Part shown: piece after piece, positions 25,087 to 39,010 of the stretch
Layout of the letters: each line of letters begins with the position of its first letter
Numbering within the stretch: the first letter of the stretch is position 1
NCBI RefSeq assembly: GCF_910592395.1
Contig: NC_088310.1
Span: forward strand, 19,477,501-19,541,500
DNA: 64,000 bases
Origin: Lineus longissimus
Taxonomy: Eukaryota > Nemertea > Pilidiophora > Heteronemertea > Lineidae
Direction of reading: 5' to 3'
The notes under the pieces: generated by a model
What the model was told of the DNA's origin: nothing
The model's input: only the letters and a program-made list of their open reading frames with translations
Databases searched by the model: none
Made by a program: the position numbers and the translations under genes

Positions 25087-25194
25087 TCAGCGCCAGCGAA
25101 CCTTAGAGGGACCGGCGGTGAGCTTTTCCGCCTCCGCTTCTGTGAAGTTGTCAAGGATTTCTTTTGCCACAGCTCGATTTCTTAACTCAAAGGG
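25087..25194 (-). CDS. Candidate terminal coding exon of an unrecognised minus-strand gene
   Basis: On the minus strand a TTTTTACAG acceptor (25195-25203) is followed by 35 codons and TGA. The peptide begins PFELRNRAVAKEILDNF and ends GPSKVRWR. It is rich in charged residues, helix-like, and CpG-rich compared with the flanks. The region upstream of the acceptor is AT-rich and non-coding in character. No family was recognised and no partner exon was found with confidence, so it may also be a pseudogene piece or chance. Confidence 0.35.
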   Translation of the reverse strand, partial: PFELRNRAVAKEILDNFTEAEAEKLTAGPSKVRWR

Positions 25195-25289
25195 CTGTAA
25201 AAACTGGTGCTTAGGGTATGAAATTGAAATTAAGAGAAATGGAGCAGTGAGCAGAAAGCTGACTTGATAAAGTGGAACTCGGTCCAAAC

Positions 25290-28200
25290 AAATGCATCTT
25301 TCATTTGGATCAGTTAAAGAAAGCGTTGTTCAAAACAGCTTACTCTTCTGTTCACAATCAGCATCAATCTTGATAATTACATTGTTGACAATCTTTAACT
25401 GGATGTTCTTTCACCTGAACTTCCATCTGCTTGCCTCGTTAGCAATGTTGCCACAAGAAAAATGTGGTTGGAGAATGATAGGTGTCTTCTTATCGTGTTA
25501 GATATCTATCCTTGAGATAAGGGAGGTGGAGGCGGGTGCTGTTGACAATTTCAAATGAGGCGTAAGCTGCTGTATCTGCTGCCAATGATGCTGGTAATGA
25601 CCTCCAATGAATGAGGGTTTGTTACTGCGAGACTGGCACAGTTCGCCTTTGGCCTTCTTGAGGTTTGTCAACACTTGGTTGTCATAAATGACTCTGAGTT
25701 GTAAGTGTGTATTTGATAAACGACCAACCAGACTTACTCTTCCAAAGCCCAAACTGAAATAGAGACTGAAAACCTGGGGATGTCTCTTAAAACATGCTCA
25801 CCCCTGTTACCTCTAGGTCTGCTACCCAACACTAACGCGATTGTTCAGCAGATACCTGATGTCTAATTTCTTCACACCTTCTGATATTTTCTCTGAAATT
25901 CTAGTATGATTGTCAGGTTTGACTTCATGACCCCTCCAGATGACTAAGGTATAGTCTTCAGACCACTTCAGCCTGGAGCCAAGAGTCTACCGCAGCTTCT
26001 AAAATTCTGATAAAACACTTGTCCTTTCTCACCTTTGGGGCAAATGTTTTCACCCTGACTGAAGTCTTTATGATGCATCTGAAGCTGACCACACAGGACG
26101 AGAGGCAAGGAATCATACTGAAGGTTGCGCTTTGCAAAACTTGTCAGCGGAGGTGATGACACAACCATCCTTGTTTGGCTACTGGAGATTGTATTCCGGC
26201 AAAACTTCCCAGCAGAGCTGATGACACCATCATCCTGGTCTCACTGCTTATGATTGATTACACAACGCCTTTAGAATTCACACAATGAGTTGCATAATTT
26301 ACGAAGTATCGATTGTTGCATGTGTCCAAAACTTATTTTGCCTTTTTTCTACGAAACCTCAGGAATAACCTGGCGCCAAACCAAGCGGCATTTAGAGAAT
26401 GAAATCTGAATATTAGACAGAGTGGTGCCTGAGTTTGAATTAATACTTCAATGAGATAGACGTTGGACACAATTTATAGATAGTGACTCACTGTAATGGT
26501 TTTAGAGTAGAATTGGGTTCACCTCAAGATGGGTAAATGTACAGTAGATGCATGTACAGCTCTGTGCAGTATCTGCCACTCTTGTGTGATTGGACTTAAG
26601 AGGAATTGGTGTCATCTGAACCTGGCCTGAAATATCATACATTTGCTATACAACACTGTGTAGTTTCTTAAGGTGAATCGGATAAACCTGATGAATCAGT
26701 TGCAGGTTCTGCCACAGGTGAGTGCATTTGACAAGCGATGACAAGGAATGATTACAGCAGGAAATTTATGCAAATGAAGGAGACACTCTGGCGTTGCTTA
26801 TGCAAATTATGCAAATTATTTTTGGTGCGAGGATGTTACCTCTGGGCGTAATCACAGAGATGCTCCTGGAGCCATAAGCTTTATTGTAGTGCTGACTGAT
26901 TCTTGCAATGACCCGCAGACTCACCGCATGCACTGCAATAAAGATTTCTTGTCTGCATGTGTGTAATTGCAAGTCTCGTTAGCAATAACACTCAGACTTT
27001 TCAACCACTGCTTAAAAAAACTCCAGTTCCAGGTTCTGGCTCACATTACTACAATGGAGAAACTTGAAAACCAAACTGGCTGCTTATTCATTGTTTTACC
27101 AGCTCTTAAATAAAAAATATTGCAATTCGATAGTCTAGTTCCCGAATATTTCAGTCTTGTTGGTGCCTGCTCTGACAGATTTAAATTTCTGTGACGGGCG
27201 AATGCAGCAGTAGGGACCCTCGGCAACACCACTGAAAATGCAAATTTACCTTCTGTGACTCTGACTTGTCAATATTTCTGGAATCGTAAACTAAAGTTTG
27301 GTGGCATTTAGAATAGTTAAGTAGAAAAAGTGAGTTGGTAAAATGTATTGCAGGCAGTCTATCACCAGACAACTGGTTGTTCTGAGTACTGGCTTTATGA
27401 CTTTAATAATGTGCAGAGCATTTAAAGTTGATAAAGGGTGCTTTGTGACTCAGCAGTTTTAATGCCGTGCCCCAATGCAGAAACTATAGAAAGCTGATGA
27501 GGTTCAAATATTCAACAAATTACTCAAGCTCACAAGCTGTTCAGCATCATATCAGGCAGCAAAGTGGAGCCAATCACCTGGCTGTATCTTGAACTGACGA
27601 CTTCATTTCTCCCCATTAAGATAGCCAGTCACTCGATCTTGTTATGAGTTAACGAAGCTGCCTTGTTACCCTTTGCTAATTAGCTATCTGCTTGTCTATC
27701 ACCTAAAGTAAATATTGCCAAACTTTCTCCACCAGCAGGTCCAGTGCGCCATGCTGGTACAATTTGTAAGGAAAACAGCCTTGCTATTCTTGATGCTGGT
27801 GATGTCATCCATCTGGAGGCTATTGGTATTAGAAAAACATTGGCCTGCTCTCTGTCTCCATATCTCCTGTGATGCCAATGAAAAAGCGGGTTTTTATAAA
27901 ACCGTGTCCATGGTGCAGCAAGTCATGTACCTTTTCAAGGCCTGTGTGAACATGTAATGACAACACCTTCACCCAACAGTTATGACTTCGTATCATCTGT
28001 TGTTTTACAGAGTATGTCACGCTAGGCATTTCACTGTAAAAAGGTAGGATCTGAGTGCTATGGCTGCTGCCAACTGTGAGCTTTACAGTTCAATGCTCTC
28101 AAGAGATCAGTTAAAGTACAGTTGGGTCAGCACTGGTGCCGTTGTGGAGCCCTGTGGGACTCCTCTTCTTACAGACTTCGCTTCGAACTAATACGTCTTT

Positions 28201-29380
28201 TTGCTGTTTCCTGGATCTAGATCACTTGGTCTCATAATTGTTCTAACCTCCTTGATGTGCCGAACAGACTTGGAAGGAGCATGCAACTCAGGTCTCTACA
28301 TCTGCGAGGTCTGCTTCAAATCTTCCTTTGGCTCCACCAAGTCAAACAGCAGCAATCCCTTGTGTGGCCTGACTTCAATTCAGCATCTACCTCGTTGATG
28401 TCAAGCAGATTCGGGTGGAGCCAGAGGTCTGCTTTTTAGAGCAGTTGATGACAAGAAGCGGCTGACTTCTGTCACCTGTGATAATAAGGTGAACTTGTTC
28501 CATGCTATGATAGCGGATGCAGCAGGGATTGAACTGACAAGACAAGTTGTTTTACTCAGTCACTTCTGCCTTAATTATACCCTGGGGCGACTTTTATGTC
28601 TGATGAGTTTAGGATTTTTTGGGCCAAACATTTCACCAGATTTGCTGCAGTGAAACAAATAGATTCATGCCAAATCCACTGGTTGCATGCAAATCAGCCA
28701 AAATTTGCATGAAAAACACTTTATTTTAGGCCCTGCGTTATAGCAATGACTCTGCCCCTGTGAGCACTGTTTTTTAGATTGGTGTAAGCATCTACTATCA
28801 TTAGATTATTGAAGTTTACAATACAACAATGTCACTGCTGTTCTTCTATCACAACATTCTTGTCTCTATTTACAATAAATTACTTTAATGGTGTAACCAA
28901 AGCATTGAACTTGCAACCTGAATCATTGAAGTTAGTGTTTATCAGTTATGTTCTTGTACAAATTATCAACATCGGCAACCTTTTGATAATTGGTAAAGAT
29001 ACCAGAAGAAATGTCAACGGTCATGTTACCCTTGATTCATGGGTTGTGATAATGGGATATTAGGATCAAGTTAAGGAAATTTATTACTGTAATTGGAAAG
29101 CTTGGTTGTGACAAAGTTTTGACCACCCGAGATTCGTGCTAGAATTGGCACGCACAGAGGGGTTCTGGTTTGTAGGAATCGGCATAAAGATGCCGTAGAC
29201 TGGAGAATCTGCTAAAATTTCTCTTTTGCTCCAGATAGAAGACCAATATTGGAGTATTGGTATGTTTGATATTACTATGATTGATGATTCATAAAAGATG
29301 GAGGTATTTACCAACATGGCCCTTTAATGAAGTTACCTCCAATCTGATTACACCAAGCTGGCTGTGCATTCATTGGTAAG
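25290..29380. other. Intronic or intergenic DNA, no gene seen
   Basis: TGGCGCCA at 26371-26378. The minus-strand open frame 25498-25752 could be an upstream exon for the 25.1-kb candidate but shows no splice-site or motif support. Nothing else is recognised. Confidence 0.4.
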
Positions 29381-29381
29381 G

Positions 29382-29575
29382 AGATTAGGCTAAGGTCTTC
29401 AGTGAGGGAGAAAAATATCAGAGGGGAATCAAGGAGGGGAATGCTGATTGAAGAAATGGTATGGTACCAATGGCAAAGCAAAGAAGCTGGTTGCATTCAA
29501 CAGATTAGGCTAAGGCCGTCAGTGACAGAGAAAAACTTGCGCAGGCAATGTTAACTGAAGGCATTGTATGAATCG
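29382..29575. repeat. Local tandem duplication, period 120 bp
   Basis: AGATTAGGCTAAGG at 29382 recurs at 29502, followed in both copies by TCAGTGA-x-AGAGAAAAA and then GGCAATG/GGGAATG and GAAG phrases. Copies are clearly diverged. Confidence 0.55.
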
Positions 29576-29579
29576 TGAG

Positions 29580-32360
29580 AGGAATGGAAGGGGGTCAAAG
29601 TAGCTGTGCTTTTCAGCATTGAGCAAGAAGAAGAAAATTGCTCAGTATTTGAATCGGTAGTCGAGAAGCGAGACCTTCATGAATATCTTACTGGCAAATT
29701 CAAGCAGATTACCGAAACAATACTGAGGTTGCTCACAACTTACATGAAGAGCCTTGTACGTAAAGATTTTGCTGGCCCGTAGCAGCATCTGGTCATGGGG
29801 AGGGGAGGGGGACACAACTCCTGTCCTCTGTCAGTGTCAGGCCAAAAATTGGCCAAAATCTTTAAGATTAGCATAGCATTTGCCCCCTGCCATCCATGCA
29901 GCTACTACTCTGTTTTGATGTCTGGTTTGTACCTTACCAGCATTGAAACCATACCATACCATGATACATCTCGCCCGAGGTCATCTTCTGCCTCATTGAT
30001 GACCTTACCAGTGATCTCCCTCTGAATCAAACAGATGTAAGCATGTTGATTGCTGCAGCATGCAACTAACAACATGAACTATGTGCACTGCCAGACTCTT
30101 TGGTACCAATTCTTCTACCTCGATGATGATAGTAATCTTCTTACGATATTGATAGATGTTTCAGGCAATGAGTACCATATGAATTCCGGTGATGACTATG
30201 TGACTCAATGAACAGATCCCAGAGTCTGAGAAAGGATGGCACCACTAAGAAAGAGGGGGTGGGGTGGGGGGTAGTTTTTAGGGCCAAATTACAAATAACA
30301 TTTTTGGATCATCAGTCAGCCTACTTACAACAAGTTGACTGATGAAAAATTATCAACACCCTTGGCAGGACCGGCAGCATTTCATTCTTTCACATTATCT
30401 AAGTCAAATATGTTTTAAAGCATAAAAATAGCAAATGTCAAATCGAAATGTGTAATGTAATGAACCTTTCAGAATATCAACGAGCCCACTCGTCATGTTT
30501 GCATGATCTATTTCTGTATGTGTTTCTTTCAGTGTAATGTTTCATTAGCGAAAATGAGACTTCTCATTAGTGCGTCAGATCAATGTCATGCTGTGACATT
30601 TTCATGTTTGAGAGAGTTATCTATAACATTGTTTCCATCCTTCTCGTTTTAGGTACGTAGTGAAGTTGTGTTGCTTTTCGCTGGTTGTTGTGATGGTAGG
30701 ATGAATTTCTTGATTTTCCTATTGACATTGACGTCAAAAGATGACCCTCTAATCTTAGTTCTCAGCTGGACTTGAGTGTGGCCTTTGATGATAATAAGCC
30801 AGCTTCATTTTGCAAGTTGCACATCTTGAAGGGGCACACTGTTCATATTGAATCATTGGTCAGGAAAATAGTAGTTTTACATTGCCATAGGCATTTATTA
30901 AAGACATCATGTTCCAACACGATATCACAAGCAGCTGTCACCAATTTTTGCAGCTGGAAGCCACTCTAACAACCCAATAATATCATAATCTGCACTTGTT
31001 TCTGAATATAGAATATCTGTCTCGACAATACCTCATAAAACTCATTTGTGGCTTCTTCTGAAACTAATGATAACCCGAAAGATCATGAGATATGGAACGA
31101 TATTAAACATTGACTCGCAATGCAAATAAAACTGATTAATGATACTTGTTGAAACCGACTTCATAGCTGCTATTAAACGTCGACATGCTCGGCGATGGGC
31201 GTCATTGTCGAGTTGGCGCCAAGTCGCAATCATACAAATATAATCGAGTGGGTATTGGTAGCACGGGTAAACATTGTGATCAATTCCTTTGCTGGTTAGT
31301 TTATTATTAGTCAAGGCTGTTGCGACGAGTTATTGGATTGCTTGGAGAGTTCTGAGGAAGGTGGGGAAGCCCTGGGGAATTTGTCAACAGGGAAATTTCA
31401 TTCCTGATGAATTGAATTCCTATTAGTTTCCATTTGATGGAATTCAGGTGCAATCAAAATGTTTGATGGTGTTAGAGAAGATTCGTCATGATATGTACAG
31501 TGAGTGATCACAGTTGCAGTTCTGTGGATATTGGATGTGACCAGTGATGCTAGGGCATGATCTGTATCTTTTGATACTTGCTTACCGATGTTATTGCTAT
31601 GTGTCTGCTTGATGGCATCTGGGAGGAAGGGTTAAAGCTAATCTGCGCATTACAAATCGCAAAGCTGAAAAAAGCACATCTGAAGCCAGGTTCTCACCTC
31701 ATCATATAAGATAATCTAACAATGTTTTCTTTCCAGTTTTGAGTATTAGATTTATATGATAACCAACTTATTGGATCAGATGATTGATCACTCGCTGAAG
31801 AATAAAGGATTGATTTTTCCATCAAGTAGATTTATGGTAATTCAAACCTTGGGAAAGTGCTTATGATTATAACAAACTATCCTTTCAAGTTGAAATGTTT
31901 CCAGATCTCTTGCCTGGATAGAATTTTGTTATACATGTTAAATCATAGACATTGTCCATGGCACCATTGTCTAGTGCCTTACCCAAGGTCACAAACTGAA
32001 GCGACCAACATCCCATGACACACATTTGTGGTACTTGCATGCAATGGAATATGATGGAGTGAGTTTGCTGTTGTCATGAATGTTGTTCCTGTATCATTAT
32101 TCTCTGGCCCAGTATGGTTCCCGCTACATCAGAATTCCAGCAGGGCTGCTGTATTATCCCTAGCCAGCAGCATATTAGCAAGATTCATTATGATAGCATA
32201 TCATGGCTTAGCTATGAAAGATGTCAGCTGTAACGATAATTAATAATGATAATTTCATGACAGATTGATTAATGGGATCCCTGAATTCAGGAAATATTTG
32301 TGATACTGTTGCTGTGGGCAGCTTCAGACTTCAGATAGTAGCATAAAGGAACAAACATAA
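29580..32360. other. Intronic or intergenic DNA, no gene seen
   Basis: A G-rich run at 30254-30272 (GGGGGTGGGGTGGGGGG) could form a quadruplex on the + strand. TGGCGCCA occurs at 31214-31221 in a CpG-denser patch. No exon recognised. Confidence 0.4.
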
Positions 32361-32364
32361 AGGT

Positions 32365-32505
32365 ATCACTATAGATTAAGAATTTCACTTTTTCTTCAGA
32401 AGATTGTGAATTGATTGGTCAACTTGCCATGGATTTGAAGAAAGACTTATTGCGATTTGACGTTACAATCTTCTGAAGAAGAGCAAATTGCATAATCTTG
32501 AGTGG
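32365..32505. repeat. Fold-back inverted repeat, possible small MITE or hairpin RNA
   Basis: 32392-32407 (TTCTTCAGAAGATTGT) is the exact inverse of 32465-32480. The pairing continues outward imperfectly through AGATTA, AATTT and CACT blocks to about 32365 and 32505. The loop is about 57 nt. Confidence 0.55.
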
Positions 32506-32509
32506 TTCC

Positions 32510-35085
32510 GTTATTTTATTTCTTTATGCTGGAAGTGGTGACCATTCTCAGGCTGTGAAAAGATTTGTCGATTGCTGCAGGTCTTTGGCTGTTCCCAAGA
32601 GCATTGTCTTGCAGAAAAACAGATCCTATGGTTGTCATTGGCCTGGAATTGTTCTCCTTCAGTATTTGCCTGTCGACTAATATATGAGTAACTGTTTTAT
32701 TTCCTCGGAAAGTAAATGAAAGCTTTGTGCAAATTGGCCATTTGTTGGCTCCTGTCGGCTTGGTAGACAGGGAAAGTTATATGCCAGACTAGAAATAGCA
32801 CATAACTTACATGGATAAATATTGGGCCATGGCCCTGTCAATCAAAGTTGGCGAGTTAATTATTTCTGCCAGTCACTGGAAGCGCAGGCAAAACAGTGGA
32901 AGCACTCACTATTGGCGCAGTTTCAAGGCAATCATGCTATGATTTGTTGTATTCTTTTTTTCATGCATCATGCTGCAAGAAGTTTTAGAAATTGCCTGGA
33001 TTTTCGGCACGCTCTCGGAAATCAATGATGATGAAATAGCAGAGCTACTCTTGCAGCCAAGAAGTAATGGTCTGTGTTATGAATAGATGCTAAGCATGCA
33101 GGAATGATATTCTGCTACCAATGCCAAGAAACTTGCATTTAACTAAACACTGAGGTGCAATAATTTGTCTAGATGTGGGAGTAATATGCCTTAGGCTGTT
33201 GATTGGGCATTTGTCTTGCCAATACCAAGTCAAACATAACTTTAGTTGCCGTTGGCCATTTGCAAGCTGGCCTACTTCCTGGGGCAAAGACAATCCTTTG
33301 TACAAATGTCCCCTGGGACATTCCTGAAGGTGGATCTATATCTTTGCCACTTGTTTGTAAAATCAAGTGGAACCCAGTGCTTGTTGTAGGCAACTGAGAT
33401 GAACAAATGTTTAGGCTTAGTATGAATGTCACCTGGGGGTATGCAAATTTCCTGTCAGTACAACAAATACCATAAGTTTACTTCATGTTTTTAGACCAAA
33501 GCATAAATAACACGGACAGTTAAGTTTGTAATTACTTTTAAAATTACAATGTAGAGTAATGGTCGAGTTGTCACATTGTTTCTGGAAACTCAGTTGATTT
33601 GATCTAGACAGGAGAAAAACTTTTAAGTATGTCTCTGAATTGTTTCCACAAAGCCTGCAGGCAAGGAAATACCAATGTGTATTCCCTTGGGCTAAAGTAC
33701 GAAAAAATGTTGGAACAAGCCCTCCGGCGACATTCATTCACTTGGTGAACCTGGATGGCCTGAACTTGTTTGAGCTTTTGCCTGAGGTGTAACTTGGCCT
33801 CTTGGGGTTGTGACTTTGTCAGGTCCCTTTTGAATTTTTGTTGGTATATGGAATATTGCAAAGGAGGAGTGTTCCTATCTTGTTCATTCTTGATCCACAT
33901 ATCAGGTTCTCTTGCCCCAGTGATGTAAAAGCCCGAAAGGTTCGTTTTGGCAACAAGATACTGATCTAAGCAATGAAGCAATATGCTTGTGTGCATTCCA
34001 CTCACTCTGTCATTAGGGCACCATTATTAGATGTAATATGTTGTTAAGGTTTTACCCCTCAACAATACCCAAACTTTATGAAAATAGCTCCATATCAAAT
34101 AAACCTTGACAAAGTGAATCAAACTTTACCTAAGTTGTACTTACCCAATTCTATATGAAATGCAATGGTTTCCAGAAAGCATAAATCTCGACAACAGATA
34201 AGAAGAAATTCGAATTTATGTATTCTATTCACAGGCGGTGGAGAATTTAAATTTGATATCCACATGATGAGTGTGTTACGAATGTATTGTTATGGATGGT
34301 ACTCAAGAATATGATGGTATTCATGAAAAACTTATTACACAATATTAAATGTGTTATATCAGCTCATCATAAATCAGAGCAAGTGTTGGGGATGCGGCTG
34401 CATTACTCATAGCTTACAGACTGGAAAAAATTACTCTAGAGATATTAACTGTCACCAAATATCACTTGTTAGCTCAATGTTGTTTGCTCTGAATGTCTGA
34501 TGGTGGATTTGATGACGGGTGTATTTGCACTTTCGAGCAAACTGCTCCTCATGCTATTCAAAGAAGTTCCTTAATGTCAACAGACTTGCTTAGAAAAACT
34601 GATCAATGTTACGCTAACGCCATCTTGAATGGTTATCCAAATCACACAAGTGGTGATATCTGGTGCGTAAATAAGATGATTCACTGATGGCGGTATCCCG
34701 CACAAGATAGCATCGCATCGAGAATTGAAAATCCCAACTTTTGGATTTCCTTCCGATTGGATCACCATGACTCCTCATGAAGATCATCTATTCCTCATTT
34801 ATCACTTTTGATGTATTTGGGATTATGATGGTGAGAAACCTTAATCTTTTCTGATATGTACTGAACTTTGGCAAAGACTGTACATTGGTCGGTCGTTTAA
34901 TCACAATGAAGTCATGTCTATCAGGCGTATTGCAAATGTAATTATGATATTGGCAGCTTTTTGTCCACATCATTCCTGAGATAAGGCGCCATTGATACCA
35001 TCTTGGCAACAATCAATGGTATAATGGAATGATGTATCGCTTAATGTCACATCCCTGGCTGAAGTTGCAGCAACAGCGGAGCAAC
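32510..35085. other. Intronic or intergenic DNA, no recognised gene
   Basis: The longest open frame is on the minus strand at 33604-34005 (133 codons) with a Gln/Lys-rich middle; it has no recognised domain or splice support. A 64-codon + frame at 34493-34687 begins directly after a stop. Both are kept only as notes. Confidence 0.35.
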
Positions 35086-35090
35086 AGATT

Positions 35091-35165
35091 AGCCGCTTGG
35101 TCTAGTGGTTTAAGGTCTCGATCACTGGGAACGAAGGGTCACAGGCTTGATTCCAGGCACTGCCT
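35091..35165 (+). repeat. tRNA-derived SINE head
   Basis: TGGTCTAGTGG at 35098-35108 fits the polymerase III A-box and GGCTTGATTCC at 35144-35154 fits the B-box, at tRNA-like spacing. The acceptor stem cannot pair as in a tRNA, so this is a SINE relic, not a tRNA gene. The following sequence, to about 35400, may be its body. Confidence 0.6.
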
Positions 35166-36661
35166 TGCTTGTTTGCAACCCTCAGTACGTTGCTTTCCCT
35201 CAATTGCTTTGTCCTTTGAATGAGATGTAGAACCATCCGGTTTCCTTCTACCTGATTTCTATGCGAAGGCAAGCGAAAGAACCCATCTAAGAGGAGAGGA
35301 CAATGTAGTTGGTGCATGATGGACTCTTCCTCACGCCAGCACAAAACATTTATCTTGCCTTGGAGAAAAAAAGACTCTGAAGAACTCTGCAAAGTGCAGA
35401 GCAAATGCTAATGAAGTAGCAACAGCTAGCATTGCATGCTGGCTGTCTCATCGTAATTTCGTTTCGATTTTCTGCTACCTGGATGTGAAATCCATTATCC
35501 GAGGACTTTGGCAACTTTTAATTGTTGTTGAAGTGTGTGGCATTCTCAGTTACTAATGGTTAAAGGAAGTCTTCACTAATACTGAGTGCAAGGTTGCCTG
35601 TCAGAAATCTAGATATCTTATTGAGGCGACCGTTGCTTCTGTGTACATATTTGTTTGTAGGTGTTAGGTGTGTGTTTGTCCCTTTGCATGGTATTATGAA
35701 AATAAGATTCCGTCCGCTGCAAAGGAACAAGTTTCCATTGTGCTCAAACTTCCGTTTCATTCGGTCGCGTCAACTTCCTATCCATTTGGTCGCAACTCTC
35801 AGACAGCTCTGACTCTGCCAGTTCCCAGCCCGAAGACATTATGTACTTACACCAAAACGTGTAATATGGGAAATATAATCTAATGATTTCCTTCAAGTGA
35901 CAGGTGAAAAAATGAGTGAATTGCTAGGTAAACAGGTACAGGTCTGGTGAAGTGATGCCGATATTTTTCCATCTACTTCGCCGCAAATTCAAGAGGGAAT
36001 TTTATATTCTCAAATGTTTTCTTAACATCATGTGTGGCGCCATTCGACATGGTTGTCTGCAGATACGTTTCACTTTATCTTTGATGCAATTCTGTGTACA
36101 TTTTACATAGTAATGAATGTAAATTTGTGCCATCTTGAAATGAGTTGTCTAAAAGTCATGAACTGGTAAACTGAAAGTTGAATAGATTAACAAGCATATC
36201 AATTAGGCGTTAAAGAGAATAAAAAATTGACACAAAAAAACTCAGCAAATTCCCTAGATGTGGTTAAGTAGCTTAAAATTTGCATCCATCAGCATTAATT
36301 GAGGGAATTAATTTTTTTGTTAGGAATTTAGAAAAAAGTCTTGCTTCTTCTTTGTAGTAGTCTGTTGACTGTTCTGCTGTACATTTGAAGTTTTCATGTC
36401 ACACATGCTAATAATGTGTTTTCTGAATCAATCAAACGAGATGACACTCCAGGGCTCTCTTGCAACTAACTGAATGCAATCTGCTATAATCCTATAAAAA
36501 CTCCAAAAATACCCAGCAAAAATCACGATTAAGACGACAAATTTAATTAAATTTGACCAGACATGTTGTCATGCAGATGGCAGCAGGTCATGAATGTCAA
36601 ACTGCGAGAAATAAAGCAAACACATGAAATATTTATTCAATTGAATCTTCAGACATCCTCA

Positions 36662-36725
36662 AAATTGGCACGTGCTGTCATATCGAAGTGTGGAAATTGG
36701 CACGCGCAAGCTGTTCGAGTGGCGA
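36662..36725. repeat. Short tandem duplication, period 32 bp
   Basis: AAATTGGCACG at 36662 recurs at 36694, each followed by a -GCTGT- and CGA-GTG phrase. Two diverged copies. Confidence 0.5.
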
Positions 36726-36899
36726 TCTTGGCTTGTCGCAGCCATTTGAAGTGTTGATATATCAGAAGTGAACACCATGAATACTTCACATGTGGCCCTT
36801 ATTTCCTCCATGAAACTTGAAGTGTTGAAATTGCCAAAGTAGCATCCTATCAGGTGCAGTAGAAACAATCGAAATTGAAATTGAGAGAAAGCTTAAAAA

Positions 36900-36965
36900 G
36901 CTGAGATCAAACCAGGGACCTCATGGTTTCTACATGTGGGAAGAGATCCACGCCGTTACACTACT
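36900..36965 (-). repeat. tRNA-derived SINE head (minus strand)
   Basis: On the minus strand TAGTGTAACGG (36953-36963) is an A-box and GGTTTGATCTC (36903-36913) a B-box, 39 bp apart. Stem pairing of a real tRNA is lacking. Confidence 0.5.
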
Positions 36966-36969
36966 GTAA

Positions 36970-38660
36970 CTCCCATTAGAGTTTGGTTAAACTTAGCTTT
37001 ATATTGCCTATCTCAAAAAATATTTTGTTGCCAATCTAGCTGATCTGCATCCCCAATAGCAAGTTGGTTTCCTTAGTTAAAGAACTACAGAACTTCTTCC
37101 GCTTCCAGGTGGTGGCTGTGTTGGTTCAGCTAATGAGAGTCGTAGTGTGCTAAGCAACAAATTGGGTGATAATTTGCTTTCCTTCGAAGTTGCGTGTTGG
37201 TTTCAGGTCAAATATACTGCACTTACTGATCCTCTATGAGGCCTTTTGCACCTAGTTGGGCTGAAAAAGCTAAGAACTAACTTCATTGGAAAAAATAATC
37301 ATTAGTGTCAACAAGCTTCTTCAGTCTACTTCATTGATAAGTTCGAGAAGCCAATAGCTCTGATTAGGTAATGAATCCAATGTGTGCTCACCCCATGATG
37401 TTCTTACAAACTCAACGCTGCTTCTCGGATGTTTGCCAAAACTTAACATTCGCTTGAAGAAAAAAGATGCTAAAAGAAGGTAAAACATGCTCCAGTGTAA
37501 CTGATGTCAATTACGCTGGGCTCCAGCATGCCACCACCTTGTGAACAGGTATTTATTATACCGGGCAGGTTGTTGAAAGATGCTCTCAGTGAAACTCCTT
37601 TGGAGTTGTTGGAAAATTACGTGTTAAATGCAGTGGGAACGTTTTGGCTTTTGCGAACTTAGATAACCTTTCATATGAAATACAAGAAGTGGTTGATTCA
37701 GACTACAGATGGACAAGCCTTCTCATTGGCATCGAAAAACCTATTGAGAAAGAGCTAGCTTTTGGATTGTAAAATGGATCTGTAGCATTTAAAACTGTCA
37801 TAATATCCTATAAATACTTAACCTTCTTATTGGTCATTTCGAAGTAACATCTCTGTCTTTTTTGTATCATCCTGGTGATGTGCATTGATTCGTTTGACCT
37901 CAGGTCCTAGTAGCATATCAAAGCTGCCTTGGCCTGATCTTCCTTACCTCCTCGGACTGCTTGGATTTCCTCTGTGGAACAGTCCTTAAGAGATTTCTTG
38001 AGAGAGATACTCCCGTTGGGGACTTACAAGAAGATATTGTTTCACCATAACACTCCAAGCATCATATAATTCATTCCCAGTACTGGAGATGAATGGGATC
38101 TCTGAATTATCAGTTTGAAGAACAAGAAAATTTAATAAAGATTTGGTGCGGTAGTCACATTATCTGCAACATGATGGTAGAGAATGTGTGGACATAAGAA
38201 TTATGACTTTTACCATAGCGCAACATGCTTATGAAATACAAAGAGAGAAAAGTCCATGTGGAGAGTTGATTCCTTTAAGTTAACATTGCTGTTACTGTCT
38301 TTAGTTTCATCTTCTACGGATCTGTGGAACAGCCTTTCCCCATTAGATGTAAGCTATATGGCCATCCTGAGATCTGCCATCCTCGCCTGAACAAGCCAAG
38401 AATCTTGGTTCCTTGCAGTCTCGTCACCAGCCAAGCCTGACAATATCTACATGATTCATCATGGTGCCATGGATTCAGCTATGGGTGTATATGTCTAGCC
38501 TAAAAGTTCGAATCATCTTTTTAGAAGTCTCGGGACTGTTCAGCGTCTTTTATACCCCGAGAAACTGGGTTCTATGGCAGACTTGAATCTAGCCAACGCT
38601 GACAGTATCTTCATAATATATCACGGAGTCTCGACTTCATCTCAGAGTCTAACTGTCTGT
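36970..38660. other. Intronic or intergenic DNA, no gene seen
   Basis: No exon recognised. The imperfect inverted repeat CATGCT..CCAGTGTAA / TTACGCTGG..CCAGCATG lies at about 37488-37533. Confidence 0.4.
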
Positions 38661-38680
38661 CTCCTACTAGTACTTGCCTT

Positions 38681-39010
38681 CAATCCAGATGGAATCGTAT
38701 AAAAACATTAACTGCTGAAGATTGTGGATGTGTTGATAAAAGTCTGCGGGAGTCAGATTGAGAGTCAGAATAAGTCTGGAACTCAGTTCCTTTGCAGTCT
38801 TGAATCCAAGTAAGAATCTTGGTGTCTGGCACTTTTGAGAGATGATTTGACACTGACTGTGTTTACATGGTAGACCATGGAAAAGTGGCAGCTGTTTGTC
38901 TCCTCTTGTTCCTTCAACACCTCTTTGGGCCAGACAGAATCCTATAAAAATATTAGTAGCTTGAAGATTGTGGATGTGTTGATTAAAAGTCAGCCCAGAA
39001 TTGGTCGGAA
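38681..39010. repeat. Diverged tandem duplication, period 246 bp
   Basis: ATTGTGGATGTGTTGAT occurs at 38721 and 38967. The match extends through CAGA-GAATC-TATAAAAA upstream and AAAAGTC downstream. A minus-strand frame of 128 codons (38667-39053) shows the same duplication as FNQHIHNLQ and FYQHIHNLQ, but has no recognised domain. Confidence 0.6.

Noticed and set aside
35091-35165. Functional tRNA gene
   Set aside because: A- and B-boxes are present but the acceptor and anticodon stems do not pair, so a SINE relic is more likely.
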